Below, in pieces: positions 55,465-64,000 of a DNA stretch of 64,000 nt. Both the position numbers and the translations under genes were made by a program. The notes under the pieces were generated by a model. The model was not told the DNA's origin, did not search any database, and saw nothing but the letters and a program-made list of their open reading frames with translations. Each line of letters starts with the position of its first letter. Position 1 is the stretch's first letter. Source of the stretch: Firmicutes bacterium CAG:194 (GTDB lineage Bacteria; Bacillota; Clostridia; Lachnospirales; Lachnospiraceae). The stretch covers positions 1 to 64,000 of the forward strand of contig HF995204.1 of NCBI GenBank assembly GCA_000432915.1, read 5' to 3'.

Positions 55465-55737
55465 TTAGATTCTATGCATTTTGTCGAAAATTTCTTCTCT
55501 CTGGCATTTGATCACAACGCCGATCTCTTCTCCGACCTTTTCCATCTCATCTGCCATATCACCAAAGGAGTTGGTGGCATTTGTTCTGTCTACAACCATC
55601 ATCATATTAAAATAACCGGATACGATCGTCTGGGAAATATCCAGAATGTTGATCTGCTTTTCTGCCAGATATGCACATACCCTTGCAATAATACCTACCG
55701 TATCTTTTCCAACTACAGTAATAATCGTTTTTTTCAT
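55465..55737 (-). CDS. ACT-domain protein UPF0237
   Basis: 90 residues, one ACT domain ([20 protein letters not shown] then [13 protein letters not shown]) and nothing else. ACT domains bind amino acids or similar ligands. It is the constant partner of the UPF0210 protein downstream and is thought to regulate it. Confidence 0.92.
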   Translation of the reverse strand: MKKTIITVVGKDTVGIIARVCAYLAEKQINILDISQTIVSGYFNMMMVVDRTNATNSFGDMADEMEKVGEEIGVVIKCQREEIFDKMHRI

Positions 55738-55832
55738 GCTTTCTTCTCCTCTTCTGCTTCTGTAACAAACTTATCTACATCATCTTAAACTTTCCTATCT
55801 GTTCTTGCAAGTCTTTCTTGACAAATGCATCA

Positions 55833-56630
55833 TCAAAACTCCAAAAGTCTTGTCGGTTCACTTCTGCTTGCTACCGTAATATCAAAATCATTTGCCTGAT
55901 AGGGGGACTCCCCCATCGTAATCTCCAGCCTTACTGCCTCATGCGCAAGCTGCGGCAGATTGTTTTCCTTACTCAGATGTCCGAGCAGGACATATTTCAG
56001 ATCATCATGCAGAAGCTCACACAAAAGTTTTCCTGCCGTTTCATTAGATAAATGACCTTTGTTTCCTAAAATACGCTGTTTCAGATAATAGGGATACGGA
56101 CCGACCTGCAGCATATTGACATCATGGTTCGCCTCAAGCAATATGGCATCCATGCCTTTCAGATTTTCTACGATTTCCGCTGTATAGCAGCCCATATCCG
56201 TTGCGATCGCTGCGTGACTTTTTCCGTTTGTGATCGTATAGCAGACAGGCTCCGCCGCATCATGCGAAATCGGAACAGCTTTGATCAGAAGCCCGCCGAC
56301 CGCGATATTCTCATTTTTATGTATAACCTGATACAACTGGTCATCGATATCTCCGACCGAACGTGTCGTACTGATACCTGCTATCGTTCCGCTTGTTGCA
56401 TAGATCGGTACATCATACTTGCGGGACAACACGCCGATCCCGCTGATATGGTCAATATGTTCATGCGTCACAAAGACCGCATCCAGATCTTTGCCGCTGA
56501 CCCCGATCGAATTCAGTCCCGCTTCGATCCGCTTGCCGCTGATCCCCGCATCGATCAGGATATGCGTTGTATCATCCCCCACATAAATGCAGTTTCCACT
56601 GCTTCCACTCGCAATACTAAGTAGTCTCAT
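55833..56630 (-). CDS. MBL-fold metallo-hydrolase, YycJ/WalJ-like
   Basis: 265 residues starting MRLLSIASGSSGNCIYVGDD, the usual YycJ/WalJ start. Metal motif VTHEHIDHISG, then the metal-binding PISHDAAEPVCY and LLGHLSKENN. Related proteins act as single-strand exonucleases linked to DNA repair and wall control; there is no walRK operon here, so the name is not transferred. It follows the FtsA-like gene by two bases. Confidence 0.85.
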   Translation of the reverse strand: MRLLSIASGSSGNCIYVGDDTTHILIDAGISGKRIEAGLNSIGVSGKDLDAVFVTHEHIDHISGIGVLSRKYDVPIYATSGTIAGISTTRSVGDIDDQLYQVIHKNENIAVGGLLIKAVPISHDAAEPVCYTITNGKSHAAIATDMGCYTAEIVENLKGMDAILLEANHDVNMLQVGPYPYYLKQRILGNKGHLSNETAGKLLCELLHDDLKYVLLGHLSKENNLPQLAHEAVRLEITMGESPYQANDFDITVASRSEPTRLLEF

Positions 56631-56632
56631 TT

Positions 56633-59137
56633 CTAGTCCTTCCAGAATATATCAAGCACATCACCCGTTTTCAGCGGTTCCACATACTGTGCTTTTCTTC
56701 CGTTAATCAGTGTTTCCACTGTTTTGCCTTTCGGCTTTGACAGATCAAAATCAATGTGGTCAAATACATCCACATAGATATAATCTTTCTTGCCCGTCAA
56801 TGTCAGCTTTTCGCCGTTTACCGTAACAGTCACTGCAGTGATGGCATCTGCCGATGGCTGTACTTGCACTGTCTGTTGCTCCGGTGGCTGCGCCTGTACC
56901 GGTTTCTGTTGTGCAGGCGGCGTCTGTTCTACTTGTGATACCGGTTCCTGTTGCGCCTGCGCTATCTGCTGCACCGGTGGCTGTACGGGTTTCAGCTGTT
57001 CGTGCTGTGTTGTCTGCACAGGCTGTGGCATACCCTGACCGCTGTTATAGGCTGTTGCAAATGCTGCGATCCGTTCTGCCGCTGCATTCGCCCGCATCTG
57101 CTTCAGTTCTTCCTCTACCTCTTCCGTTATCGGCGCATCCGCTATCTGCTGTGCGGACTGTCTTGCTTTTTCCAGCATACTGCCGCCCGGTCTGCTCATT
57201 TTTCTGCTTTCCTGCACATCTGCTCTGTCAGGCTGCTCCTGTTCTCCGGCCTCTGCATCTGCCTGCACTTCTTCTGCCGGCTTCACAGGCTCTGAACTTG
57301 CTTCCGTTTTCGCGGCTAATTCCACCACTGTCCCTGCTTCTGCTTCCTGCTCCGGTTCTTTGGTTTCTTCCGTTTTTTCCTCTGCCAGCTTCCACTCCAA
57401 CGTAAAATTATCATAGACCTTGGAATCCATATCCGCAGGTTCATGATTGATCAATATCTGCATGGCAGGATCCAGCTGCACGTCCATAACCTCAGTTACC
57501 TGCTGCACCGTATAATAATTCAGCAGTTCAATCTCGTCGCCTTCCCGGATCTGATAAAAAGCAGACTGCAGTTCTCCGTTTGCCGAAGCAAACTTTGGAA
57601 GTGTAATGTTCTGTCCGTTTACGGTAATATGGATCTCTTGGTTGTACTCTGCTAACTTTCCAAGCTCCATCACAGCCGGCACGCCGGCTGTGGATTCTTT
57701 GATCTCGATCCTGTCATTCCCGCGGATCGGCGTATGGATATCCGCCGGTTCTCCGTTCAGAAGGATCACGGCTGATTCTCCCCGTTCTCCGCGGATCAGC
57801 TTCTGCTTTCCGTTAAAGGTAAAGGTCAGTGATTCCCCGCGCTTCGGGAACAGTGCATCATTCGGAATCTCCGCCTGAATGGCTGCATCCACTACCGCCA
57901 GCTTGTTGTTATCATATAATTTGACACGTTCTCCGTTCAAGGTCACAAACACAAAATTGTTGCTCTGCTCATAATAATTCAGACAAATACCGACAGGTGT
58001 CACGAGCATGGAATCCTTTTTGATGTCACCCGGCAAAAAGTCGATCTTCTGCATCACTTCTTCCCCACGCAGCGCACAGCGTTCTCTGGCAATACCAAGT
58101 CTGTCCGCCACAAGCTGTGTGTAGCCCTCGATCTTTCCGCCGCCACCGACAACAAAAACTGCGCTGACCGGCTTACCCCCATTCAGCTCCATGATCTTGT
58201 CCGCTGCCTGTTCTGCCATTTCTGTCAGATTGTCAGAGCAGACGGAAAGTACTTCTTCTTTGCTGATCGTCTGAGGCAGTCCCATAATATCCTTATATTC
58301 CACCGTATCACTATGCTCGATCCCGCGTTTGATCATCTCTGCCGTTGTAAAATCTACCAGACAATGTCTGGCAATATCTTCTGTCAGGCAGTCCCCTGCA
58401 ACAGGCAGCATACCATATGCTACAATACTGCCGTCCTTTGTAATGGAGATATCGCTTGTTCCCGCGCCGACATCGATCAGAGCGATATTCAGCATCCTGT
58501 ACATCTGCGGGATTGCCACTGCCATAGCTGCAATAGGCTCCAGTGTCAGATTGGCAACCTCAAGCCCTGCCAGCTCCACGGCTTTGTAAAGTCCGTCCAC
58601 AACATCATCCGGCAGGAAAGTTGCGATCAGATCCGCTGCAATGATCTTTGCCTTATGATTTTCCAGATTACTCATCGGATAATGATTCATATAGTAGCGC
58701 ATGACCGTATAGCCCACGCAGTAAAACTTCATATCCAGCTCATTTTCTTTCTGAAACTCCTCATATGCCTTTTCAATGCCATAGGAGTCCAGTGCAAAAA
58801 TATCTTCTTTTGTAATGAGCTTTTCACCTTCCAGATCGATTTCCACAGAAGTCGTCACAGTCTGTAAAACACGACCTGCTGCCGCGATACAGACCTGAGA
58901 AAGCGTGATGTCCAGTTCCTTTTCCAGCTCATCTGTCACATCCCGGATCATTTCACCGACTGCACCGATATCATGGATCTGCCCATCGAGCATGGCACGC
59001 GTCTCATGCTCTCTGACCTTTTGTGCCACTACCACAAAATGATCCTTTTCCATATAGCCGACTGTACCTACGATACTTCTCGTTCCGATATCAAGACCGT
59101 AGATCAACTTATGCTGCTTGCTGTCTGCTCTTTGCAC
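56633..59137 (-). CDS. FtsA-like actin-fold ATPase with C-terminal beta-grasp-like repeats
   Basis: 834 residues, twice a normal FtsA. GTG start with GGGG upstream, overlapping coaE by 34 bases. Residues 1-390 are an actin/FtsA fold: LIYGLDIGTRSIVGTVGYME (phosphate 1), NIALIDVGAGTSDISITKDG (phosphate 2), AVFVVGGGGKIEGYTQLVAD (adenosine). Then come about 200 residues of short repeated strands with the pattern VTLNGERVKL, TFNGKQKLI, ILLNGEPADIHTPI, ITVNGQNITLP, an acidic Glu/Ala linker (about 595-660), a Gln/Pro stretch (about 700-765) and a final copy (VTVNGEKLTLTGKKDYIYVD) ending in KTGDVLDIFWKD. No FtsA membrane-anchor helix is seen. Probably a division or envelope protein; the role is unknown. 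Confidence 0.75.
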   Translation of the reverse strand: MQRADSKQHKLIYGLDIGTRSIVGTVGYMEKDHFVVVAQKVREHETRAMLDGQIHDIGAVGEMIRDVTDELEKELDITLSQVCIAAAGRVLQTVTTSVEIDLEGEKLITKEDIFALDSYGIEKAYEEFQKENELDMKFYCVGYTVMRYYMNHYPMSNLENHKAKIIAADLIATFLPDDVVDGLYKAVELAGLEVANLTLEPIAAMAVAIPQMYRMLNIALIDVGAGTSDISITKDGSIVAYGMLPVAGDCLTEDIARHCLVDFTTAEMIKRGIEHSDTVEYKDIMGLPQTISKEEVLSVCSDNLTEMAEQAADKIMELNGGKPVSAVFVVGGGGKIEGYTQLVADRLGIARERCALRGEEVMQKIDFLPGDIKKDSMLVTPVGICLNYYEQSNNFVFVTLNGERVKLYDNNKLAVVDAAIQAEIPNDALFPKRGESLTFTFNGKQKLIRGERGESAVILLNGEPADIHTPIRGNDRIEIKESTAGVPAVMELGKLAEYNQEIHITVNGQNITLPKFASANGELQSAFYQIREGDEIELLNYYTVQQVTEVMDVQLDPAMQILINHEPADMDSKVYDNFTLEWKLAEEKTEETKEPEQEAEAGTVVELAAKTEASSEPVKPAEEVQADAEAGEQEQPDRADVQESRKMSRPGGSMLEKARQSAQQIADAPITEEVEEELKQMRANAAAERIAAFATAYNSGQGMPQPVQTTQHEQLKPVQPPVQQIAQAQQEPVSQVEQTPPAQQKPVQAQPPEQQTVQVQPSADAITAVTVTVNGEKLTLTGKKDYIYVDVFDHIDFDLSKPKGKTVETLINGRKAQYVEPLKTGDVLDIFWKD

Positions 59138-59730
59138 AGGTATACCCCCAATTTCTCATCTATCTGCTGTTTTGTATTCTCAAAATCACCGGAATTGTCC
59201 AGCACAAAATCACATTTGCTGCGGAATACCGCATCCGGCTGCTGCCTGCTGATAATAGAAGCTGTCTTTTCGTCCGAATAACCGCGGCTGTCCTTCAGCC
59301 GTTTGCAACGAACCTGCTCATTGGCATACACATACCAGAGCTCATCCACAACTTCATCATAATGCTCTTCGATCAGAAGCGCCGCCTCAAGAAAGAAAAA
59401 ATCATTGACTCCGCTTTCTCTTTCCAGCCGGATCTGCTCCATAATATAAGTACGCACCGCCGGATGGATGATCGCATTGATCTGTGCCAGTTTTTCAGAC
59501 GATGCAAAGATTGCCTCTGCCATCTTTTTATTATTGATTGTTCCATCTTCCTGCAGAATCTGTCTGCCAAGTGTTGCTATCACCGGTTCATAACAGGGCA
59601 TGCCCGGTTTTTTCAGATCATTGGCAGCTTCATCTGCCAGAAGGATCCTTGCTTTATACGTATCCCGGATATAGCCAAGCACCTGCGATTTGCCTGCGCC
59701 GACACCTCCGGTCACACCGATCAGTTTCAT
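59104..59730 (-). CDS. coaE: Dephospho-CoA kinase
   Basis: 208 residues from MKLIGVTGGVGAGKSQVLGY (GAGG upstream; the ATG follows the polA stop by one base). P-loop GGVGAGKS, DEAANDLKK, NAIIHPAVRTY and DFFFLEAALLIEEHYDEVVD are the family set. It phosphorylates dephospho-CoA in the last step of coenzyme A synthesis. Confidence 0.95.
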   Translation of the reverse strand: MKLIGVTGGVGAGKSQVLGYIRDTYKARILLADEAANDLKKPGMPCYEPVIATLGRQILQEDGTINNKKMAEAIFASSEKLAQINAIIHPAVRTYIMEQIRLERESGVNDFFFLEAALLIEEHYDEVVDELWYVYANEQVRCKRLKDSRGYSDEKTASIISRQQPDAVFRSKCDFVLDNSGDFENTKQQIDEKLGVYLCKEQTASSIS

Positions 59731-59731
59731 A

Positions 59732-62368
59732 TTATTTTGCCTCGTACCAGTTTTTTCCTGTGTGTACATCTATTTCGAGTGAAACGGAAAGCTCTGCTGC
59801 GCCCTTCATATCACGCATCAGTATCTCCCGTACCTTCTCCACTTCATCTTCCCAAACTTCCAGAAGCAGTTCATCATGCACCTGTAATAAAATGCGGCTC
59901 TTCAGCCCTTCTCGCTTAAGTGAATCATAGACACGGATCATGGCGATCTTCATAATGTCAGCTGCTGTTCCCTGGATCGGCGCATTCATCGCCACACGTT
60001 CACCGAACTGACGCTGCATGAAGTTAGAACTGGAGAGCTCTGGGATCGGTCTGCGTCTGCCATACATCGTACGGCTCTCGCCTGTTTCCTTTGCCTTGGC
60101 AATGCAATTATCCAGAAAACGCTTTACACCGGGATATGTTTCAAAATACTGTTCAATATAAGCACTTGCCTCCTTCCGGCTGATGCTCAGATCCTGACTC
60201 AGTCCAAAGGAACTGATCCCATATACGATACCGAAATTGACTGCCTTTGCGTTTCTTCTCTGCAGATCCGTCACTTCTTCAAACGGCGTGTGGAATACCT
60301 TGGAGGCTGTGATCCTGTGGATATCCTCAGACATCCGGTAAGCCTCAATTAACTCCTCATCTTCTGACATATGCGCTAAGATACGCAGCTCGATCTGGGA
60401 ATAATCCGCATCCATAAATACGCAGCCCGGCTTTGGTACAAATACCTTACGGATCAGACGCCCCAGCTCCATGCGCATCGGAATATTCTGCAGATTCGGC
60501 TCTGTGGAAGAAATACGTCCCGTCGCCGTGATCATCTGGTTGAAATTTGTATGGATCCTGCCATCCTCCGCGATACAGTCCGCCAGTCCGTCCGCATAAG
60601 TTGATTTTAATTTTGTAAGTCCTCTGTATTCCAGAATATCATTTACAACCGGGTAATCCGGAGCTAACTTTTCCAGAATATCCGCAGCTGTGGAATAGCC
60701 TGTCTTTGTTTTCTTGCCGCCTTTTAGCTGCATTTTTTCAAATAATATCACGCCAAGCTGCTTGGGCGAATTGATATTAAACTTCTCACCAACCGTATCG
60801 TAAATACGCTGTTCTACAACAGCGATCCTTTCTGCCAGCTGCCCGCCGTAATGCTTTAATTCTTCCTTCTGTACGATCACGCCTTCTTTTTCCATGGCAT
60901 AGAGCACATAAGTAAGCGGCATTTCAATCTCATCATACAGTTCTTTCATAGCTGTCTGTGAAAGGGCATCCGCCAGTTTTTCATAGCAGTCATAGATTGT
61001 CTGGATCAGCCCGCCCGCATACTGCGTAAACATCTCTTCCTCTGTTTCCATGCTCTCTGCAACAGACTTTTTCCCGAACTGCTGCTTATAATCCATCAGC
61101 ATTACATTTCTGTATTCCTGCGCGATATCTTCCAGTGTATATTCACTTTTCAAAGGATTGAGCAGATACGCCGCAAGCTTTGTATCAAAGAAGCAACTGA
61201 CGTCTGCACGCTCCATTGTAAACAGTCCATAAAATTTCTTAACATCAAATGTCAGAAGCAGATGCCCTTCCTTTTTACAGGCTTCAAACAGTTCCTGCAG
61301 CTTTCCCTGTAAATAAGCAAATGTCAAAAAGCCCTGCGCGGGAATGTAATAATTCTCCTGCCCGCAGGAAAGCAGCACGCTTTCTCCCAGCACATAAAAA
61401 GCAGTTTTTTCCGCTTTTTCGCAGAGAGCAAAAATCTCCTCTGCCTTCTGCATCTCTGTAATGCAGAGATTTTCCCTGACATCCGATTCCTGCCTGTCCT
61501 GTGCATCAAAACGGCTGAGCATATTTTTAAAGGCTAGCTTTTTCATATAGGCATAAGCCTCCGGCGTATAGAAATTGCCGGTTCTGGCATCTGCCAGCGT
61601 ATAGCGGATCGGCGCATCAATATCGATCGTCGCCAGCTTTTTAGACAGATCTGCAAGCTCTCTGTTTTCAGCAAGCGATGTCCGGATGCTGTTTTTGGAG
61701 ATCTCCTCAAGATGCGCATAAATATTCTCAATGCTTCCGTACTGCTCCATCAAAGCGGTCGCTGTCTTTTCTCCGACCTTCGGAACGCCCGGAATATTAT
61801 CTGCCGTATCGCCCATCAGTGCCTTGAGCTCAATGAACTGCTGCGGATTCACGTGATATTTTTCTTCCACATCTTTTGCATAATAGTCTTCTATTTCTGT
61901 TCTCGCGCCCTTTGTCTTTGGGATGCGGATCTTGATCTTATCCGTAGCGATCTGCAACAGATCCCTGTCTCCCGACACAAGTGCTACCAGAACACCTTCT
62001 TTTTCCGCACGTTTTGCCATCGTACCGAGAATGTCATCCGCCTCAAAGCCTTCCTGCTCCATTGTCAGAATGCCCATGGCGGAAAGCACCTCTTTCATGA
62101 CCGGAACCTGCTCCCTAAGTTCCTGCGGCATTGGCTTTCTCGTCCCTTTGTAGGCATCGTACATCTTATGGCGGAAGGTCGGCGCACTTAAGTCAAAAGC
62201 AACCGCCAGATACGTCGGATCCTCTTCCTCTATGATCTTAAACATGATATTCAGAAAGCCATAAATGGCATTTGTATGCAGCCCCTCTGTATTGGTCAGA
62301 TCCGGGACTCCGTAAAATGCCCTGTTCAAAATACTGTGGCCATCGATCAGTACTAATTTTTCGCTCAT
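59732..62368 (-). CDS. polA: DNA polymerase I
   Basis: 878 residues. The N-terminal 5'-nuclease (1-290) has LVLIDGHSILNRAFYGV, AFDLSAPTFRH, VSGDRDLLQIA and GDTADNIPGVPKVGEKTA. The middle domain keeps the exonuclease fold but not the acidic FDTET motif (EKTAFYVLGESVLLSCGQEN instead), so proofreading is lost. Polymerase motifs A, B and C are intact: VFMDADYSQIELRILAH, RRNAKAVNFGIVYGISSFGL, LQVHDELLLEV. It works in Okazaki-fragment maturation and repair. Overlapping gene junctions link it to coaE and the FtsA-like gene. Confidence 0.96.
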   Translation of the reverse strand: MSEKLVLIDGHSILNRAFYGVPDLTNTEGLHTNAIYGFLNIMFKIIEEEDPTYLAVAFDLSAPTFRHKMYDAYKGTRKPMPQELREQVPVMKEVLSAMGILTMEQEGFEADDILGTMAKRAEKEGVLVALVSGDRDLLQIATDKIKIRIPKTKGARTEIEDYYAKDVEEKYHVNPQQFIELKALMGDTADNIPGVPKVGEKTATALMEQYGSIENIYAHLEEISKNSIRTSLAENRELADLSKKLATIDIDAPIRYTLADARTGNFYTPEAYAYMKKLAFKNMLSRFDAQDRQESDVRENLCITEMQKAEEIFALCEKAEKTAFYVLGESVLLSCGQENYYIPAQGFLTFAYLQGKLQELFEACKKEGHLLLTFDVKKFYGLFTMERADVSCFFDTKLAAYLLNPLKSEYTLEDIAQEYRNVMLMDYKQQFGKKSVAESMETEEEMFTQYAGGLIQTIYDCYEKLADALSQTAMKELYDEIEMPLTYVLYAMEKEGVIVQKEELKHYGGQLAERIAVVEQRIYDTVGEKFNINSPKQLGVILFEKMQLKGGKKTKTGYSTAADILEKLAPDYPVVNDILEYRGLTKLKSTYADGLADCIAEDGRIHTNFNQMITATGRISSTEPNLQNIPMRMELGRLIRKVFVPKPGCVFMDADYSQIELRILAHMSEDEELIEAYRMSEDIHRITASKVFHTPFEEVTDLQRRNAKAVNFGIVYGISSFGLSQDLSISRKEASAYIEQYFETYPGVKRFLDNCIAKAKETGESRTMYGRRRPIPELSSSNFMQRQFGERVAMNAPIQGTAADIMKIAMIRVYDSLKREGLKSRILLQVHDELLLEVWEDEVEKVREILMRDMKGAAELSVSLEIDVHTGKNWYEAK

Positions 62369-62390
62369 AAATACCCTCTTGCTTCTTTAA

Positions 62391-62711
62391 TTAAAGTAAT
62401 GCGTAGGCAAATACCCCTGCAATGATCAGTATTGCCAGTATTTCCAGCACTAATATGCCAAACCGGAGCTTCCGGCGCAGCTTGTACTTCCTGACCATTG
62501 TATGCATATACTCTGTCAACTCCCGGTCAAGATCAAAGGTTTTCCCTTCCTCTAAGCGCGCAATACCCTCGGAAGAAAGATACTGGATCGTCAGCTCCTC
62601 CTTGCAGGACTCACAGCTTTCCACATGTTCTATAAATTGTATGAGTTCCCGTCCTGTCAGATCATTTGCCAGAAAGCGGGATATTCTTCGTTCTGTTTCT
62701 TTACAGTCCAT
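62391..62711 (-). CDS. Small zinc-finger membrane protein (anti-sigma-like)
   Basis: 106 residues from MDCKETERRISRFLANDLTG; this ATG is favoured over one 15 codons earlier by GGTGAT and by family starts. A zf-HC2 motif HVESCESCKEEL (about residues 30-42) binds zinc; the C-terminal segment LRFGILVLEILAILIIAGVF is a membrane helix. The design is that of anti-sigma factors, but no sigma gene adjoins it. It is 22 bases before polA and could be part of the polA operon. Confidence 0.75.
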   Translation of the reverse strand: MDCKETERRISRFLANDLTGRELIQFIEHVESCESCKEELTIQYLSSEGIARLEEGKTFDLDRELTEYMHTMVRKYKLRRKLRFGILVLEILAILIIAGVFAYALL

Positions 62712-62752
62712 AAAATCACCAGTTTTTATTATAGCAAACCTGCCTACATACG

Positions 62753-64000
62753 TCAAAACCTGCCAAGGCTTTTAAAGCATTTTTTACGGATACAGAAATA
62801 AGCGGTGAGCATAGCTGTTCCCGTAATGACCCACGAGATCGGATAAATGATCATCAGCAGACCAAAATCGTGCACCAGACGACATGCTGTTGCGATCCAC
62901 ACAAGCCGAAGCAGGCAGGAGCCGACACAGGTAATGATCGCCGGAAGCAGGGAATGTCCCAGTCCGCGCATGGCACCTGCGCTGATCTCATAGGTGGAGG
63001 TCAGAAGCTCCAGTGTCGTTACGATCAAAAGCCGCTGCGCTGCAAATACAAGAACTGCCTCATCAGTTGTATAAAGCCGCAGAAAAAATCCTCTGCCCAG
63101 TACAAAAATTGCGGAAAGCATGCCACAGAATACAAGGGAAAACACCATATTCAGACGGAATACCTTTTTACATCTGTCAACTTCTCCTGCTCCATAGTTC
63201 TGGCTCGTAAAGGTAACGGTCGTCTGCGCAAATGCATTCACAATAAAGTATGCAAAAAACTCAAAGTTGAGTGCAGCGGCACTTCCTGCTATCGCATTGG
63301 AACCGAAGCTGTTGATCGCACTCTGGATACACACATTGGCAATGGAAAACATCATCCCCTGCAGTCCCGCCGGAATACCGATCATCAGAATTTTCTTCAG
63401 TTCCTTCGGTACAATACTGAGCTGTTTCAGTTCTACCCTGATCGGCTCTTGTTCATGCAGCAGAATATACAGTACAATACCGGAACTGACCATGTTGGAA
63501 ATAACCGTTGCAATGGCAACACCGGATACGCCCATCCCAAAGCTGATGACCAGTATCAGATTGAGGATTGTATTGATAATACCCGCTGCGATCAGTGCAT
63601 ATAAAGGTCTTTTACTGTCTCCTGTGCTCCGCAGGATAGATGCGCCAAAATCATAAAGCATGATACAGGGCATACCAAGCAGATAAATCCGCAGATATAA
63701 TACCGCCAGATCGATCACATCCTCCGGGGTTCCCATCAGAAGTAATACCGGTCTTGCGATCACCTGCCCAAACAAGAGCACAAAAAAACCGCATAAAACC
63801 GCTACAAGCATTGCCGTATGGACTGCTGCCTTAATATTTTTCTCAGAACCCTGCCCGATATAATGGGCGATCACAACATTGGAGCCCAGGGATACACCCA
63901 GAAATAAATTGATCATTAAAGAGATCAGGGAGCTGTTGCTGCCAACTGCCGCAAGTGCCTGACTGCTGGCAAACCGTCCAACCACCGCCGTATCTACGGA
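62753..64000 (-). CDS. MATE family efflux protein (partial, cut by right edge)
   Basis: The frame is open to the window end (…DTAVVGRFASSQALAAVG continues upstream), so the N-terminal 30-50 residues are missing. At least ten spans are visible, with the MATE repeat features SNSSLISLMINLFLGVSLGS and, in the second half, IPAGLQGMMFSIANVCIQSA then INSFGSNAIAGS. It is a different subgroup from the MATE gene at 7182-8549. The stop is 41 bases before the zinc-finger protein's start. Confidence 0.9.
   Translation of the reverse strand, partial: SVDTAVVGRFASSQALAAVGSNSSLISLMINLFLGVSLGSNVVIAHYIGQGSEKNIKAAVHTAMLVAVLCGFFVLLFGQVIARPVLLLMGTPEDVIDLAVLYLRIYLLGMPCIMLYDFGASILRSTGDSKRPLYALIAAGIINTILNLILVISFGMGVSGVAIATVISNMVSSGIVLYILLHEQEPIRVELKQLSIVPKELKKILMIGIPAGLQGMMFSIANVCIQSAINSFGSNAIAGSAAALNFEFFAYFIVNAFAQTTVTFTSQNYGAGEVDRCKKVFRLNMVFSLVFCGMLSAIFVLGRGFFLRLYTTDEAVLVFAAQRLLIVTTLELLTSTYEISAGAMRGLGHSLLPAIITCVGSCLLRLVWIATACRLVHDFGLLMIIYPISWVITGTAMLTAYFCIRKKCFKSLGRF

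Noticed and set aside
56756..57405. Cys-, Leu- and Ala-rich plus-strand frames inside the FtsA-like gene
   Set aside because: They arise from the Gln/Pro- and Glu/Ala-rich linker read on the other strand; no promoter or ribosome binding site.

Overview
The window looks like a chromosomal segment of a strict-anaerobe Firmicute of the class Clostridia, most likely a Lachnospiraceae gut bacterium. The case rests on gene content: DapL-type lysine synthesis, a PFL-like UPF0210 protein with its ACT partner, a glnA-ANTAR pair, an actin-like FtsA relative beside coaE/polA, an HD-GYP protein with a 7TM sensor half, and strong AGGAGG ribosome binding sites. This is inferred from gene families, not from a marker gene. 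No rRNA, tRNA, CRISPR array or intact transposase was found.

Layout. 1-3.2 kb (minus strand) is a small defence patch: a three-gene cassette (DUF3990 ADP-ribosyltransferase-like protein, a 79-residue protein, DUF3791) under its own promoter and palindromic operator, running into the M and S genes of a type I restriction-modification system. S is cut by the left edge. 3.4-9.4 kb holds remnants (a possible Rpn-family nuclease, a doubly deleted DUF554 gene), a YczE-like membrane protein, a YeiH exporter, a cytidylate-kinase-like protein and a MATE exporter. The MATE leader contains a 239-bp tandem duplication with repeated promoters, and two hairpins that share a loop sequence. 9.4-16 kb has an ECF sigma/anti-sigma pair, dapF-dapL, and glnA with an ANTAR regulator behind a promoter-proximal terminator. 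16-24 kb is a long minus-strand operon (membrane glycosyltransferase, hisC, exporter, methyltransferase, hslO, nadE). 24-28 kb carries thiN and a polysaccharide-modification set (SGNH-like protein, MBOAT acyltransferase, deacetylase).

28-36 kb has an amine-oxidase/UGM-like flavoprotein, a five-gene GntR/two-ABC-transporter operon, a MarR-TauE operon and an HD-GYP protein. 36-49 kb has ftsH, a glucose-type PTS EIICBA, a scattered set of large multi-spanning (GT-C-like) envelope proteins, an Rrf2 regulator and an orphan carbamate kinase followed by a 216-bp inverted repeat. 50-51 kb is an AT-rich orphan gene that looks acquired. 51.5-64 kb is core: pta, tmcAL, UPF0210/ACT, a metallo-hydrolase, the FtsA-like gene, coaE, polA, a small zinc-finger membrane protein and a second MATE gene cut by the right edge.

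The signals that ordinary annotation does not explain are mostly leader structures. These are a repeat family with the core GTYATGGCGAYGAGG that sits just after hairpins or terminators in the MATE and glnA leaders; two MATE-leader hairpins sharing a GCGUAARUCC loop core; a hairpin that buries the MBOAT ribosome binding site; and the three-way-junction-like inverted repeat after arcC. The ART cassette next to the restriction system is the best candidate for an interesting protein system.
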